A stretch of DNA of 64,000 nucleotides from G963664835 sp965220775 (GTDB lineage Bacteria; Chloroflexota; UBA6077; FW602-bin22; JBCLEL01): assembly GCA_965220775.1 (NCBI GenBank), contig OZ244845.1:1-64000 (forward strand), in the 5' to 3' direction. The notes below the pieces were generated by a model. The model was given only the letters and a program-made list of their open reading frames with translations, ran no database searches and had not been told where the DNA came from. Positions 55,116-63,925 of the stretch are shown here, in pieces (the first letter of the stretch is position 1; each line of letters starts with the position of its first letter). Position numbers and translations under genes: made by a program.

Positions 55116-56150
55116 TCACTTGAGGCTACGAAGATAGGCGGCCAACGCCTCGACGTCAGGGTCGATCAAATTCAGATTGGGCATCTTCGATCCTGGCTTC
55201 AGCGCCGGCGAGTCGCGGAGCCAATCTTCCAGAACGTTTGGCTCCGCACTATTCAGTATGCCGGACGCCAACGTCGTGCGACTGGCGAAGTGGGTCAAGT
55301 CTGGGCCAAGCTCACCTTGCGAGTCGGTGCCGGCAATAGCGTGGCACACGCCGCAACCTCTCAGGGTGAAGAGCTCGGCGCCGGCCATCTCCTGCGATTC
55401 GGCACTCGCCGGCTGCTTCTGGTTCTCCACCCAGGCCTCGAACTCCTCCTCGGTAACGACGAAGAGCCGCATATGCATATTGGCGTGACTCTCGCCGCAG
55501 AACTCGGCGCACTGTCCCAAGTACTCGCCTGTATTCCGGGGCGTGAACCATAGATTATTCACGGTGTTTGGCACAACGTCGCGCTTGCCGCCCATTCGGG
55601 GAATCCAGAAGCTGTGGATGACGTCGGCCGATTCCAGGCTGATCGCGATCTGCCGGCCCACTGGTACGTACAGCTCATTTGCGGTTACTAACTCGAGGTC
55701 TGGGTATTCGAACTCCCACCACCACTGGTGACCGACGACTGTGACGTGCAACGCATCTTCCTTGGGGGCGGCCGCCACTTTGAAAATCGTCGATACGGTC
55801 GGCACCGCAATGATCGCCAAGATGATGACCGGGAGAATTGTCCAGGCGACCTCAAGACGTGTATTTCCATGTACCTGTCGCGGCAAACCCTGGCCCGGCT
55901 TCTCGCGGAAGCGAAGGACGGCATAGATCAGCGCGCCCTCGACGATGATGAATACCACCGCCGCCATCCAAAATATCAGGTCGAAGAGTACTTGAAGATC
56001 GTCGGCAAACTCGGACTCCGGCGCCAGCGCCGACTGCGGGTAGAAATCTGTCCGGACAGCCACCGACGGCAAACAGCCGGCAACGACCAACGGCAGGACG
56101 CACAGAATAACGAGCGCTATCGCCATTCCGGGATTACGTGAATTATTCAT
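55116..56150 (-). CDS. coxB: Cytochrome c oxidase subunit II with fused cytochrome c (caa3)
   Basis: A 344-residue subunit II. The signal ends with a lipobox (LVVAGC), followed by two membrane helices. CuA ligands are in CAEFCGESHANM with the earlier His in VIHSFWIPRMGG. A C-terminal cytochrome c domain has the haem motif CGVCH and an axial Met in KMPNLNL. The fused haem domain marks a caa3-type oxidase, which takes electrons from small cytochrome c or directly from complex III. It is the first gene of the operon (coxBACD order). An in-frame TTG lies 6 bp upstream. Confidence 0.96.
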   Translation of the reverse strand: MNNSRNPGMAIALVILCVLPLVVAGCLPSVAVRTDFYPQSALAPESEFADDLQVLFDLIFWMAAVVFIIVEGALIYAVLRFREKPGQGLPRQVHGNTRLEVAWTILPVIILAIIAVPTVSTIFKVAAAPKEDALHVTVVGHQWWWEFEYPDLELVTANELYVPVGRQIAISLESADVIHSFWIPRMGGKRDVVPNTVNNLWFTPRNTGEYLGQCAEFCGESHANMHMRLFVVTEEEFEAWVENQKQPASAESQEMAGAELFTLRGCGVCHAIAGTDSQGELGPDLTHFASRTTLASGILNSAEPNVLEDWLRDSPALKPGSKMPNLNLIDPDVEALAAYLRSLK

Positions 56151-56418
56151 CTTCAACCCAACAACAATTCACCGACTCTGCAACGGGATATGGCAAAGAA
56201 ACTCGGCCTATCGTCGGTCGCAGAGACCGACGCCGAGAATGAAGCATGGGAGGGTAGGAAACTCTAGTCGGATTCCGCCTGGCCATCAGCACCTAGAACT
56301 CCACTTATAGCCAAAGGATCAGCATCCGCGCCAGGCTGCTGGGAGAATAACACAATTCGCGATGACAAGCTTGGAAATTATCAAAGCTGTTCGATTGAGT
56401 CAAGTTAAGACCGTGACA

Positions 56419-56747
56419 GTTCAGATTTGGGTGTATGTCTCTCCTCCATGCCCGTGAACTGGAAAGGCCGAGTCGCCATTCGGGTCCTCAGTAGGCGGTC
56501 AAGGGGTGATTTCCGACCTAACGATGCGAAATCCACGAGCTCGTCGACCTCATCCCCCTGGCCAAGAGAAGGGGGATCTCTGTTGTGAGGTACACCCCCA
56601 CATCCCCCGGCATCCGCCTGAGGCGGATCGCTCTTGCAACCCTTTCCTGGCTTTCCCCGATCAGACGTCCTCGCCCGTGATAGACCCTCATTGGTGCGAT
56701 CCGCCTAGGCGGACGCCCATGCGGAGCAGGTACCCCTAAATCTGAAC
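56419..56747. mobile_element. MITE-like element, copy 2
   Basis: A 329-bp element with the same terminal inverted repeats (GTTCAGATTTGGG / CCCTAAATCTGAAC) and internal sequence as the one at 24.5 kb. It differs by a collapsed central palindrome and two short inserted palindromes (GATCCGCCTGAGGCGGATC and GATCCGCCTAGGCGGAC). It holds no gene. Confidence 0.75.
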
Positions 56748-56780
56748 ACTTACTTAAGAGCAAGTCGGTGAATAGCGTTT

Positions 56781-57224
56781 TTACCCTTGCTCCTCCGACT
56801 TTGGAGGCATATCGGCCAACATCGCGGCAATCACCATCACCACGGCGGCGAGTACGATAGCCACCGCCGGCGCGAGTACCTTTCCTGATGTTGTCAGCAA
56901 CACCCCCATCGCGGCAATTATGACCACCATAAAGCCGAGGATTCCAACTGGGATTGCCAGAGCGACGAGGAACTTGCTCGATCGCGCGATGGCGAGCTGA
57001 ACGCCGGCACGAATGTCGGCTGATCGGCCGGCATCCAGCGCCTTCGGAGGCAGGTCGGCCAGCATCGCGGCAATCACCATGACCACGGCGGCAAGCACGA
57101 TGGCGACCGCCGGCGCGAGAATCTTGCCCGACGCTGTCAGCAGTACCCCCATCGCGGCGATTATGACGACCATAAAGGCCAGGATTCCCACGGGAATCGT
57201 CAGCGCCACCAAGAACCGGGTCAA
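56781..57224 (-). CDS. Small membrane protein with internal duplication
   Basis: A 147-residue protein of two near-identical halves of about 72 residues. Each half has two membrane helices: FLVAL(T/A)IPVGIL(A/G)FMVVIIAAMG and APAVAIVLAAVVMVIAAMLA, with a cytosol-type linker ending LPPK/MPPK. Duplication at DNA level is evident. There is no known catalytic motif; it may be a membrane scaffold or an ion-flux protein. The TTG start has AGGAG seven bases upstream. Monocistronic. Confidence 0.75.
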   Translation of the reverse strand: MTRFLVALTIPVGILAFMVVIIAAMGVLLTASGKILAPAVAIVLAAVVMVIAAMLADLPPKALDAGRSADIRAGVQLAIARSSKFLVALAIPVGILGFMVVIIAAMGVLLTTSGKVLAPAVAIVLAAVVMVIAAMLADMPPKSEEQG

Positions 57225-57510
57225 TCAAACACTCCTGAGTTCACCTTATAGATGCCTATGCGAGGGCACCAAACGTGCCTACAAACGAACGGAACATCCA
57301 CCCAGCTGAATCAACGCGTACCATTATAACTAGAACATCTCGAGGGTGGTTACTGCAAATCCTTTGCAAGCGATCTGAGCCGGCTTTTTCCGCCGATGAG
57401 ACGATTGCCTGTGGCAGATGCCGCGATACATTTGCGATCGAATTGTCCTGTCCGACAACGGCTCATCGTGACTGCTCGACCTCCCTGAATCAAGTATACT
57501 GAAGCGGCGT

Positions 57511-57588
57511 GGTGAGCGTAGCCAAGTGGTCTAAGGCGCCAGGTTGTGGCCCTGGAGATCGCGGGTTCGAATCCCGTCGTTCACCCCA
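57511..57588 (+). tRNA. tRNA-His(GTG)
   Basis: A complete cloverleaf with the extra encoded G at position -1 pairing with C73. Acceptor GTGAGCG pairs with CGTTCAC; the anticodon stem CCAGG/CCTGG encloses loop TTGTGGC (anticodon GTG); T-arm GGTTCGAATCC; CCA encoded. A terminator follows 4 bp later. Confidence 0.95.
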
Positions 57589-57591
57589 AGG

Positions 57592-57616
57592 GGCCTGCCG
57601 GTTTCAACGGCAGGCC
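57592..57616 (+). terminator. Terminator of tRNA-His
   Basis: A 9-bp stem, GGCCTGCCG / CGGCAGGCC, with a 7-nt loop GTTTCAA, followed by TTATCTCATTT. This is a typical rho-independent structure with a moderate T-run. Confidence 0.75.
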
Positions 57617-57689
57617 TTATCTCATTTATATAGGCCGGCGCCGGAACGCAAGTCGGCGTTCGCGTGGCTGGTTGGAGGTGACGCACAAG

Positions 57690-58052
57690 TTGATCCAACG
57701 GATCGCCACTGTGGCGGTGTACGTCGAAGATCAGGACAGGGCGCTGGAGTTTTGGCGCGACCGGCTCGGCTTCGAAGTAAGGGAACGCAAGTCTATGGGG
57801 AATGCCGGCGCTTGGCTGGAGGTGGCACCCGAAGGCGCCGGCACTCGCGTTGTGATATTCCCCAAATCTTTGATGCCGGACTGGAACGAACGAAAGCCAT
57901 CCATCGTGTTCGAATGCGACGACATCCACGCGACGTACGAGTCCTTGAAGGGCAAGGGGGTGGAGTTCGAAGAAGAACCCAAGACGATGTCTTGGGGCGC
58001 ATATGCGACCTTTCGCGATACCGACGGCAACGAATATCTCTTGAAAGGCTAG
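57690..58052 (+). CDS. VOC-superfamily (glyoxalase/dioxygenase-like) protein
   Basis: A 120-residue vicinal oxygen chelate protein with a beta-alpha-beta-beta-beta pair: IATVAVYVEDQDRALEFWRD in the first half and PSIVFECDDIHATYESLKGK and FRDTDGNEYLL in the second. The C-terminal E of the GNEYLL segment is a usual metal ligand; the first His of the classical set is not clear, so metal binding is uncertain. The TTG start is chosen because GGAGGTGA lies eight bases upstream. Single-gene unit. Could be a lyase, a resistance protein or a non-enzymatic binder. Confidence 0.8.
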   Translation: MIQRIATVAVYVEDQDRALEFWRDRLGFEVRERKSMGNAGAWLEVAPEGAGTRVVIFPKSLMPDWNERKPSIVFECDDIHATYESLKGKGVEFEEEPKTMSWGAYATFRDTDGNEYLLKG

Positions 58053-58115
58053 TTAAGTCTCGGTTGGTCAGTCGCCACCGGCCGTTCGATGAGCGTGCGC
58101 GATGGGAAAGTCCCT

Positions 58116-58552
58116 CTAGGAATTCTCTGGAGAACATAGGCGCTGCTCCGCCCACTGGACGACTGCTTCGGCGATCTCGATTGCTTTCCTGTACTCTTCC
58201 AAGGTGACCGGTCTGGTGATTCCTGGATAGCGTCCGATCACCGCATGATCACCGCATATGGTGTTAATTCCTCGGTAATGCGGACCGCCTCCGGAATGGG
58301 TTCTCCTGATTCTTCAAGCAACGACAATAGTCGAGCCAGATCATGTACGTACGGGTACTGAACATTGCGCATAATCAATACCGACTTGATTGCCTTTTCG
58401 GCGGATTGCTGAGCCTCAAAGCACAGATCTTCGAGATAGACGTCCGGCACATGATTTCTGGCCAGCGCAAGATTGCTGCGAGCGCGGTTCAACCACTCTC
58501 TTGGGTGATCAGGCGGAAAACGCTCAACTGGCCTCATATACCACTGTTCCAT
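58116..58552 (-). pseudogene. HEPN-domain protein broken by an 11-bp duplication
   Basis: The 5' part (104 residues) is a PF05168-type HEPN protein: WLNRARSNLALARNHVPD, CFEAQQSAEKAIKSVLIMRN and YPYVHDLARLLSLLEESGE. It ends prematurely at TPYAVIMR. Just there, ATGCGGTGATC is repeated in tandem (11 bp, minus strand, about 58234-58255). Removing one copy restores the frame, which continues GRYPGITRPVTLEEYRKAIE to a stop at 58116, giving a normal full-length HEPN of about 142 residues. It is paired with the MNT gene upstream (29-bp overlap). Confidence 0.75.
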
Positions 58553-58838
58553 CTCGCAGGGCGGGTTTGATGATCAGAGCGTGGCTCTCTTTGAAGCGCT
58601 CTACATCTTCAGGCGCGACTACGATTGCATCAACCGCGGCGCCGACGCCATGAAGGGTCCTATAAATACGCGCCATAAGATGCAGCGCGTCGGCGCCGTC
58701 CTTGATGATGAGTAAGTCGACATCACTGTTGAATCCCATATCTCCTTGTGCCGCGGACCCAAAGAGAATAATCTTCTCCGGCTCGGCGACCTCTACAATG
58801 CGCCGAATGATATCGTCCAATGTTTCTTGGTCAAGCAT
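58524..58838 (-). CDS. MNT-type nucleotidyltransferase (antitoxin of HEPN/MNT pair)
   Basis: A 104-residue minimal nucleotidyltransferase. The active site reads FGSAAQGDMGFNSDVDLLII: G27-S28 and catalytic acids D39 and D41. In HEPN/MNT systems MNT adds nucleotides to the HEPN toxin and neutralises it. It lies upstream of, and overlaps, the broken HEPN gene. AAGG precedes the ATG. The enzyme itself looks intact. Confidence 0.85.
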   Translation of the reverse strand: MLDQETLDDIIRRIVEVAEPEKIILFGSAAQGDMGFNSDVDLLIIKDGADALHLMARIYRTLHGVGAAVDAIVVAPEDVERFKESHALIIKPALRDGTVVYEAS

Positions 58839-58964
58839 CCTTCAAGCCCCGGTGCGCAAAGTCTGCAATCAACCAAGGCAATTCATCCTCCTGCTGGACG
58901 GGTTTCAACCACCGGTCGGGGACGGGCAATAACAACTCGGCGAAGTGCCCGCATACGTTGGGGT

Positions 58965-61199
58965 TCATGGACGCTCCGGCTCGGTGACAATGATCTTCCG
59001 ATTAACGGGTAGCTGAGTCAACTCCTGAACGACGCCGCTCGGCCACTTTACGGTTAGTCGATCTACATTGCTCGCCTTGTCGAGGCCGAAATGGGCGACC
59101 AAGCTGTTCTGGGACAGGAAGCTGGTCCCGCTCTGGATCTCTCTGATCTGTCGATGGCCGCCGGCTTCGAGCGATAGCCGGGCTCCTATGCCGTCACGAT
59201 TACTGACGGTGCCGGCCAGTTGGACTTGCAGCCATGAGTTGCCGTTTCCAGGGTTACGCAGGAGGGCCGGCCGCTGGTCGATATTGGCAATGAGCAGGTC
59301 CAAGAATCCGTCTCCATCGTAGTCGGCCACGGCCAATCCGCGACCGCATCCGGTGTGATCGGTGCGAGTGAGGCTCGAAACGTCCTCAAACGTACCGTCA
59401 CCGCGATTTCGAAACATAGCGTTAGGCTGGTCGGGAGGATACTCACCGTCGTCCATTGGCTCGGGGTAAAGAGTGCCGGCCACAAAGTAGAGGTCAAGCA
59501 ATCCATTATTGTCAATATCGAGAAAGGCAGTTCCCCAACCCACTGAATCCTCGCCGCGGACTACTCCACGAGTCACGCCGGCCCTGTTGTTGGTTTCGAC
59601 GAATGAACCGGTGCCCCTGTTGCGGTACAGCACGTTGTCGCCTATGTTCGTGACGAACATATCGAGGCGTCCATCTCCATCGTAGTCGCCGACGGCCAGA
59701 CCCATACCGTGAAAAGCGGCGCCAACGCCGGCCTGCTCGGTGACATCGGCGAATCGCCAACCACCATCGCGAGCGCGGCCAAGATTGCGATAGAGAATGT
59801 TCGGTTGAACGAACTTACCGAAATCGTTTACTACATACAGATCGGGCCGGCCGTCGTCATCGTAGTCGAAGAATCCGGTGGCGAGACCGGCGCCGTGTTT
59901 GCCGGCTGGATGGAGATATCCAGTGGCATCGCGGAACCTGCCGCCGCCAAGGTTCTGAAACAGTCGATGGGTGCGGGTGAGTGGAGTGTAGATTCTCCTC
60001 AACTGACTGGTGGTAGATTGTAATCGCAGCGTTTCGTCATCGGGCATTTGGTCGAGCCAATAGGTTACGTACAGATCCAGCTTGCCATCACCATCAAAAT
60101 CGACCCAGGCAGCGGACGTGGGATGCCCCTGATATCCTACTAGGCGAGCGTGTTCGCTCACGTCGGTGAAGGTGCCGTCACCCTCATTGTGAAAGAGCTT
60201 GAGTCCAGTCATCGTCGTGACTAGCAGATCACAATTTCCGTCGTTGTCGTAATCAGCGCAAGCTACGCCCACCGACATGGCATCTGGGTCAGCGACTCCC
60301 ACCACTTCAGCGATGTCGGTGAAGGTGCCGTCGCCGTTATTCCTATATAGAGCGTTCGGGCCGTTGGCATTGGTGAGGAAGATATCCGGCATGCCGTTGG
60401 CATTGAAGTCGAAAAATGCGGCGCCGGCCTGAGCCACATCAAGCCGCTCGTGAGATCGATGTCTAAAAGTGATGCCGGATTGCATCGTCACATCCACAAA
60501 AGTCGGTAGTCTGATTTCACTGATTTGAGGAGGCCGGAGCGCGACCGCGATACGAGACGCTCCAATGGCCGCCACAATCCCGGCCGCGCCGGTCAGGAAC
60601 GTGCGGCGCGACAGGGACATAGCTCGGCCCGCCTCTGGTCGATCGACCGGCCGGCCCACCAGATCGCTCCACGCCGCCCGAAGGTCATCTCCCAGGCCAC
60701 GATGGAAGCCGCCCAACCAAAAGGCCGCGACGACCGGCAGAGAGACCAGGGTGTTGATTATGAAATGTAGCCATATGGGGTCGAGGGCATTGCCCAGAAT
60801 GCCCGGTGTGCCCTCGCGGCCGGTCTCGATGAACTGCCATATTTTGAACAAATGCTCAATGAGATGATAACCCTGCAAGATGAGGGCTATAGTCAGCAGC
60901 CACCAAGCGGTCATTCCCCGCGTCCAACCGTCGGGTTTGTGAGCACCGCTCAATCGGTAAACGAGCAGCAAGAAACATAAGATTGGGATGTTGTAGGCAA
61001 GGTGAAGAGGTTCAAGATCGAAATATTGGCCGATCAGCCCGTTGGCCTCTGGATCGGAGAGGAGGAAGCGCTGGACAACCCGCAATGCGCTGTCGATCTG
61101 GTGGCAACCCTGAATCAACAGCAGAACAACGAAGTTCAGCGCTAGCGCTGCATTTGGCGCCTGATCAGAGAACTCGTTGGGGCTCGCGCTATCCCTCAA
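58965..61199 (-). CDS. Membrane-anchored FG-GAP/VCBS repeat protein with ASPIC/UnbV end
   Basis: A 744-residue protein. Residues 15-165 contain about four membrane helices (NFVVLLLIQ, IPILCFLLLVY, WWLLTIALILQGY and LVSLPVVAAFWLGG). At residues 194-220 a Tat-like segment (SRRTFLTGAAGIVAAIGAS) follows. Residues about 230-670 hold FG-GAP/VCBS repeats with DxDxDG calcium loops (FDFNANGMPDIF, DYDNDGNCDLLV, DFDGDGKLDLYV, DYDGDGRLDMFV). The end (LSLEAGGHRQIREIQSGTSF) is an ASPIC/UnbV domain. It may be a fusion of a membrane protein and a Tat substrate. The role is probably extracellular. Confidence 0.85.
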   Translation of the reverse strand: MRDSASPNEFSDQAPNAALALNFVVLLLIQGCHQIDSALRVVQRFLLSDPEANGLIGQYFDLEPLHLAYNIPILCFLLLVYRLSGAHKPDGWTRGMTAWWLLTIALILQGYHLIEHLFKIWQFIETGREGTPGILGNALDPIWLHFIINTLVSLPVVAAFWLGGFHRGLGDDLRAAWSDLVGRPVDRPEAGRAMSLSRRTFLTGAAGIVAAIGASRIAVALRPPQISEIRLPTFVDVTMQSGITFRHRSHERLDVAQAGAAFFDFNANGMPDIFLTNANGPNALYRNNGDGTFTDIAEVVGVADPDAMSVGVACADYDNDGNCDLLVTTMTGLKLFHNEGDGTFTDVSEHARLVGYQGHPTSAAWVDFDGDGKLDLYVTYWLDQMPDDETLRLQSTTSQLRRIYTPLTRTHRLFQNLGGGRFRDATGYLHPAGKHGAGLATGFFDYDDDGRPDLYVVNDFGKFVQPNILYRNLGRARDGGWRFADVTEQAGVGAAFHGMGLAVGDYDGDGRLDMFVTNIGDNVLYRNRGTGSFVETNNRAGVTRGVVRGEDSVGWGTAFLDIDNNGLLDLYFVAGTLYPEPMDDGEYPPDQPNAMFRNRGDGTFEDVSSLTRTDHTGCGRGLAVADYDGDGFLDLLIANIDQRPALLRNPGNGNSWLQVQLAGTVSNRDGIGARLSLEAGGHRQIREIQSGTSFLSQNSLVAHFGLDKASNVDRLTVKWPSGVVQELTQLPVNRKIIVTEPERP

Positions 61200-61792
61200 A
61201 TCGACCTCACTCTGGCGAATGCCGCCCTCGCATCATGATGATACTCCGCTTATGCCCTCCCCCAAAGGGTCCAACGAATCTTATGGCGAGACCGATGCCG
61301 GTGGCCGAGTCTTTTGTTGGGCCGTGCCTGGGCGAACACCGGGGTCCACACGAAATGGCGGCCGGAGTCTCCCAGAGTCAATAGTGCTCAGTCGAGCGAC
61401 TCCGCTAGAACCTCATTAAAATCTATGGCTTACAAACGCAGGTCAGCGCCGAACCTATAGTTCAGCCGTTGGGCCGATGCTATACTCCGCCGGCGTGAAG
61501 ACCCGGCGTCTCACCCCTTCAGGATCCATCACGTTGCCCGTTGATAACCCTTAATAACCCTTTTAAGCCTTGCTGAAAGTGCTGGCAAAAATGGCTCATC
61601 ATCATAACCTCACTACCTTGGCGCGGCCGCTCCCAGAGAGTCGTAGCCAGCTGATCGTACGACACTTCGACTACGATCTCGGGCCATCAGCCGGCAACTA
61701 CTATGAAAGCAGAATAGGGTTCTGGTGAGAGACATCGGAGACCTAGGCCGGCTGAAAAGCGAACATTCAACAGTCCAAGGATGGGACCGCTA
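61200..61792. other. Intergenic, no gene seen
   Basis: The region between two divergent genes holds no convincing frame. A direct repeat ATAACCCTT occurs twice near 61540-61560. Promoters for both neighbours should lie here, but no clear -35/-10 pair stands out. Confidence 0.4.
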
Positions 61793-62143
61793 ATGCCTAA
61801 GTGGCCGAAGCAAAGCGGCGAGACCGCCCCAGAGAACCGGCTAAGCAGAGTAGATACTACTCCGGTCAATAGCGGATTGCGCAAGGCCAAGAGCTTCGAT
61901 GATTGGCCGACATTTGCACGTCAAGAGGACCAACAGCCCAGACATCGAGATAATCCGCTGGTCGTGTTGGGAGAGATTTTGCTCGGCGGAGTGATTGGAC
62001 TGTTTCTGGTCGGTTTCGGGGGTGATTCGTCGATACCGCTGATCAACGAATTCAGCGAGGAATTCTCCTCGTCGTTTGGCTCAGACTTCGAATCGACTGC
62101 GTTTTACGTAATCATGGAGTTGCTCGAGGCCTTTATTCCGTGA
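61793..62143 (+). CDS. Hypothetical single-span membrane protein
   Basis: A 116-residue protein. A basic, polar N-terminus (MPKWPKQSGETAPENRL) leads to one hydrophobic helix (LVVLGEILLGGVIGLFLVGF, near residues 60-80) and then an acidic, Ser/Phe-rich C-terminus (NEFSEEFSSSFGSDFE). I do not recognise a family. The ATG is used because AAGGATGGG is about ten bases upstream; an ATG 12 bp earlier is also in frame. Confidence 0.55.
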   Translation: MPKWPKQSGETAPENRLSRVDTTPVNSGLRKAKSFDDWPTFARQEDQQPRHRDNPLVVLGEILLGGVIGLFLVGFGGDSSIPLINEFSEEFSSSFGSDFESTAFYVIMELLEAFIP

Positions 62144-62533
62144 GCAACCGGCACACCGCAAGCTCGAATGCTCGAATGAAGGACCGAGGGTAGAGGACTT
62201 CCTGAGCATCTTGGCACCCGCCCGGCCCGAGCACGCTTTGTCAACGACCCCACGCCACCGATTGGCGATTATTCGCTTCTTCTATCAATAGGGTTGGATC
62301 TTGCAGGCCGCCTCGGCTCCTAGTTCACCTGCTGGATACCGGGCCGACGCGAATCGTCCGGATTCGGGTGATTCGATTCATCGATCGATCGACGAGCATA
62401 CAAAGATCGCTATCCGGCCGGTGCCGGACCAACTAACAACATCCCACGTTCGCGCAAAATGGATGTAAACTGCATATTAAGAACAGGTGCCCAAACGGAA
62501 CGTCATTGGACCTTTGAGCCGAGGAAAATTCAA
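62144..62533. other. Intergenic, no gene seen
   Basis: Contains TTCATCGATCGATCGACGA and GGATTCGGGTGATTCGATT short repeats. No gene was recognised. Confidence 0.35.
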
Positions 62534-63514
62534 GTGACTCCAGAATCAGATCCGTACAAGGTCCTGCAGGTCGATCCATCGGCCGACCCCGAGGTAATCG
62601 AGGCCGCCTACCATGCCCTGGCCAGAAAATGGCGCCCGAAGATGTATACCTCGCCGGAGGCCGCCGAGCGGATGAGGCACGTGAATGCTGCCTACGAGTT
62701 TCTCCGAAACGCGTCCGAGCAGACCGATTACACGTTGGCTCCAGGCCTCACAGCCGACGACTCCGCGCCGGTCGAGGATAGGCGCGATTCTCCACCGCCG
62801 GCGGAAAATGAGATGGCGAGGATTGTGCGCGTATTCGTATCGTCACCGGAGGATGTACGGAATGAGCGGGAGTTGCTGGAGAATCTTATTCGCGAGCTGA
62901 ACACCGTCTGGATCAAGGACCACGGGGGATACATTGATCTGGTCAAATGGGAGAGCCTGCCGTACTCCTCCGGCATAAGCATCGATCAAGCCACCGAGTT
63001 GGCGATCGACCAGTTGAATAACGACGACTACGACCTGTTCATAGGACTGTTGTGGCGACGATTCGGTGCGCGGGTGCGACGCATTGGTGCCGGCACGGTA
63101 GATGAGTTCGAGCAGGCGTACGAGCAGTCCTACTACAACGAGCGCCCGGCAATGTTCTACTTCAAAGACGCACCGATACCTCCAGAGCTACTGAACTCCA
63201 AGGAATTCGCCCAGGTCAGGCGATTTCGCGAGCGGTTGGGCAAACCTCGAGCCTCGCAAACTCTAAGACAGTTTCTCGAATTTCTGGGGCGATCCGGCAT
63301 TTTGCGGAACTCGGGCCAATCCTCGGAGGCTGGCGGAGACAAGGCGCAGCCATCTTTCTACTGGAATTTCGCCGATCCCGGGCAGCTAGTTTCGATTGCC
63401 CGCGAGCAACTCAATCGCCACATGCAGGAATGGGAGGCCGTGGGCAGAGTCGGCAGAGCAAGAAGACGGGTGTCGGACTCCTCCCAGTTCCCGGGAGTGT
63501 CGGGCCAGGCGTGA
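62534..63514 (+). CDS. J-like domain fused to DUF4062
   Basis: A 326-residue protein. Residues about 5-65 form a J-like helical domain (SDPYKVLQVDPSADPEVIEA, then ALARKWRPKM and MRHVNAAYEFLRNA), but the HPD loop is replaced by RPK, so it should not activate Hsp70 normally. After an acidic linker comes DUF4062 (about 95-230): RVFVSSPEDVRNERELLENL, YDLFIGLLWRRFG and GTVDEFEQAYEQSYYNERPA. DUF4062 is related to TIR/SEFIR-like and STAND proteins and is frequent in defence or signalling genes. The GTG start follows GAGGA. A small hypothetical gene follows 117 bp later. Confidence 0.8.
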   Translation: MTPESDPYKVLQVDPSADPEVIEAAYHALARKWRPKMYTSPEAAERMRHVNAAYEFLRNASEQTDYTLAPGLTADDSAPVEDRRDSPPPAENEMARIVRVFVSSPEDVRNERELLENLIRELNTVWIKDHGGYIDLVKWESLPYSSGISIDQATELAIDQLNNDDYDLFIGLLWRRFGARVRRIGAGTVDEFEQAYEQSYYNERPAMFYFKDAPIPPELLNSKEFAQVRRFRERLGKPRASQTLRQFLEFLGRSGILRNSGQSSEAGGDKAQPSFYWNFADPGQLVSIAREQLNRHMQEWEAVGRVGRARRRVSDSSQFPGVSGQA

Positions 63515-63631
63515 ATAATTTACGGACAAAAGTCACAATCCGGCTTGAGAATTGCCGTGTTATAATGGCGTCCGCTGATCGGACCTGACAAAGCTTGCCA
63601 ATGCGCGGCGAGTTCGTGAGAGGGTAATCGC

Positions 63632-63925
63632 ATGCCCAACACTGATGAGTCAGTCCCCGGATATCGGCCCGACTCTACAATTTCCGCCCCCAAGCCGACC
63701 GAGCTCCGGTCTTATACGCCATTGCAAGTGCACTTCGTCACTCTATTGAACGATTTGTTGGTCAAACGCGAAGCACTGGCGAACAGCATAGATGCCGGCG
63801 ACTGGCGACTGCTTCTGATCGACAAGACAATCTATTCCACCTACCAAGACTGTCGCAACCTAGGGCTGGGGGACGACGCGAGACAGTTGTTTTCAAAGGT
63901 GAGGTCGAGCGGCGCCGGAAGCTAG
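63632..63925 (+). CDS. Hypothetical protein
   Basis: A 97-residue soluble protein. The first 25 residues are polar and Pro-rich; the rest (LQVHFVTLLNDLLVKREALA, DWRLLLIDKTIYSTYQDCRN) is helical. There is no known motif. GAGAGGG lies before the ATG. It follows the J-like/DUF4062 gene on the same strand and could share its transcript. Family unknown. Confidence 0.6.
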   Translation: MPNTDESVPGYRPDSTISAPKPTELRSYTPLQVHFVTLLNDLLVKREALANSIDAGDWRLLLIDKTIYSTYQDCRNLGLGDDARQLFSKVRSSGAGS

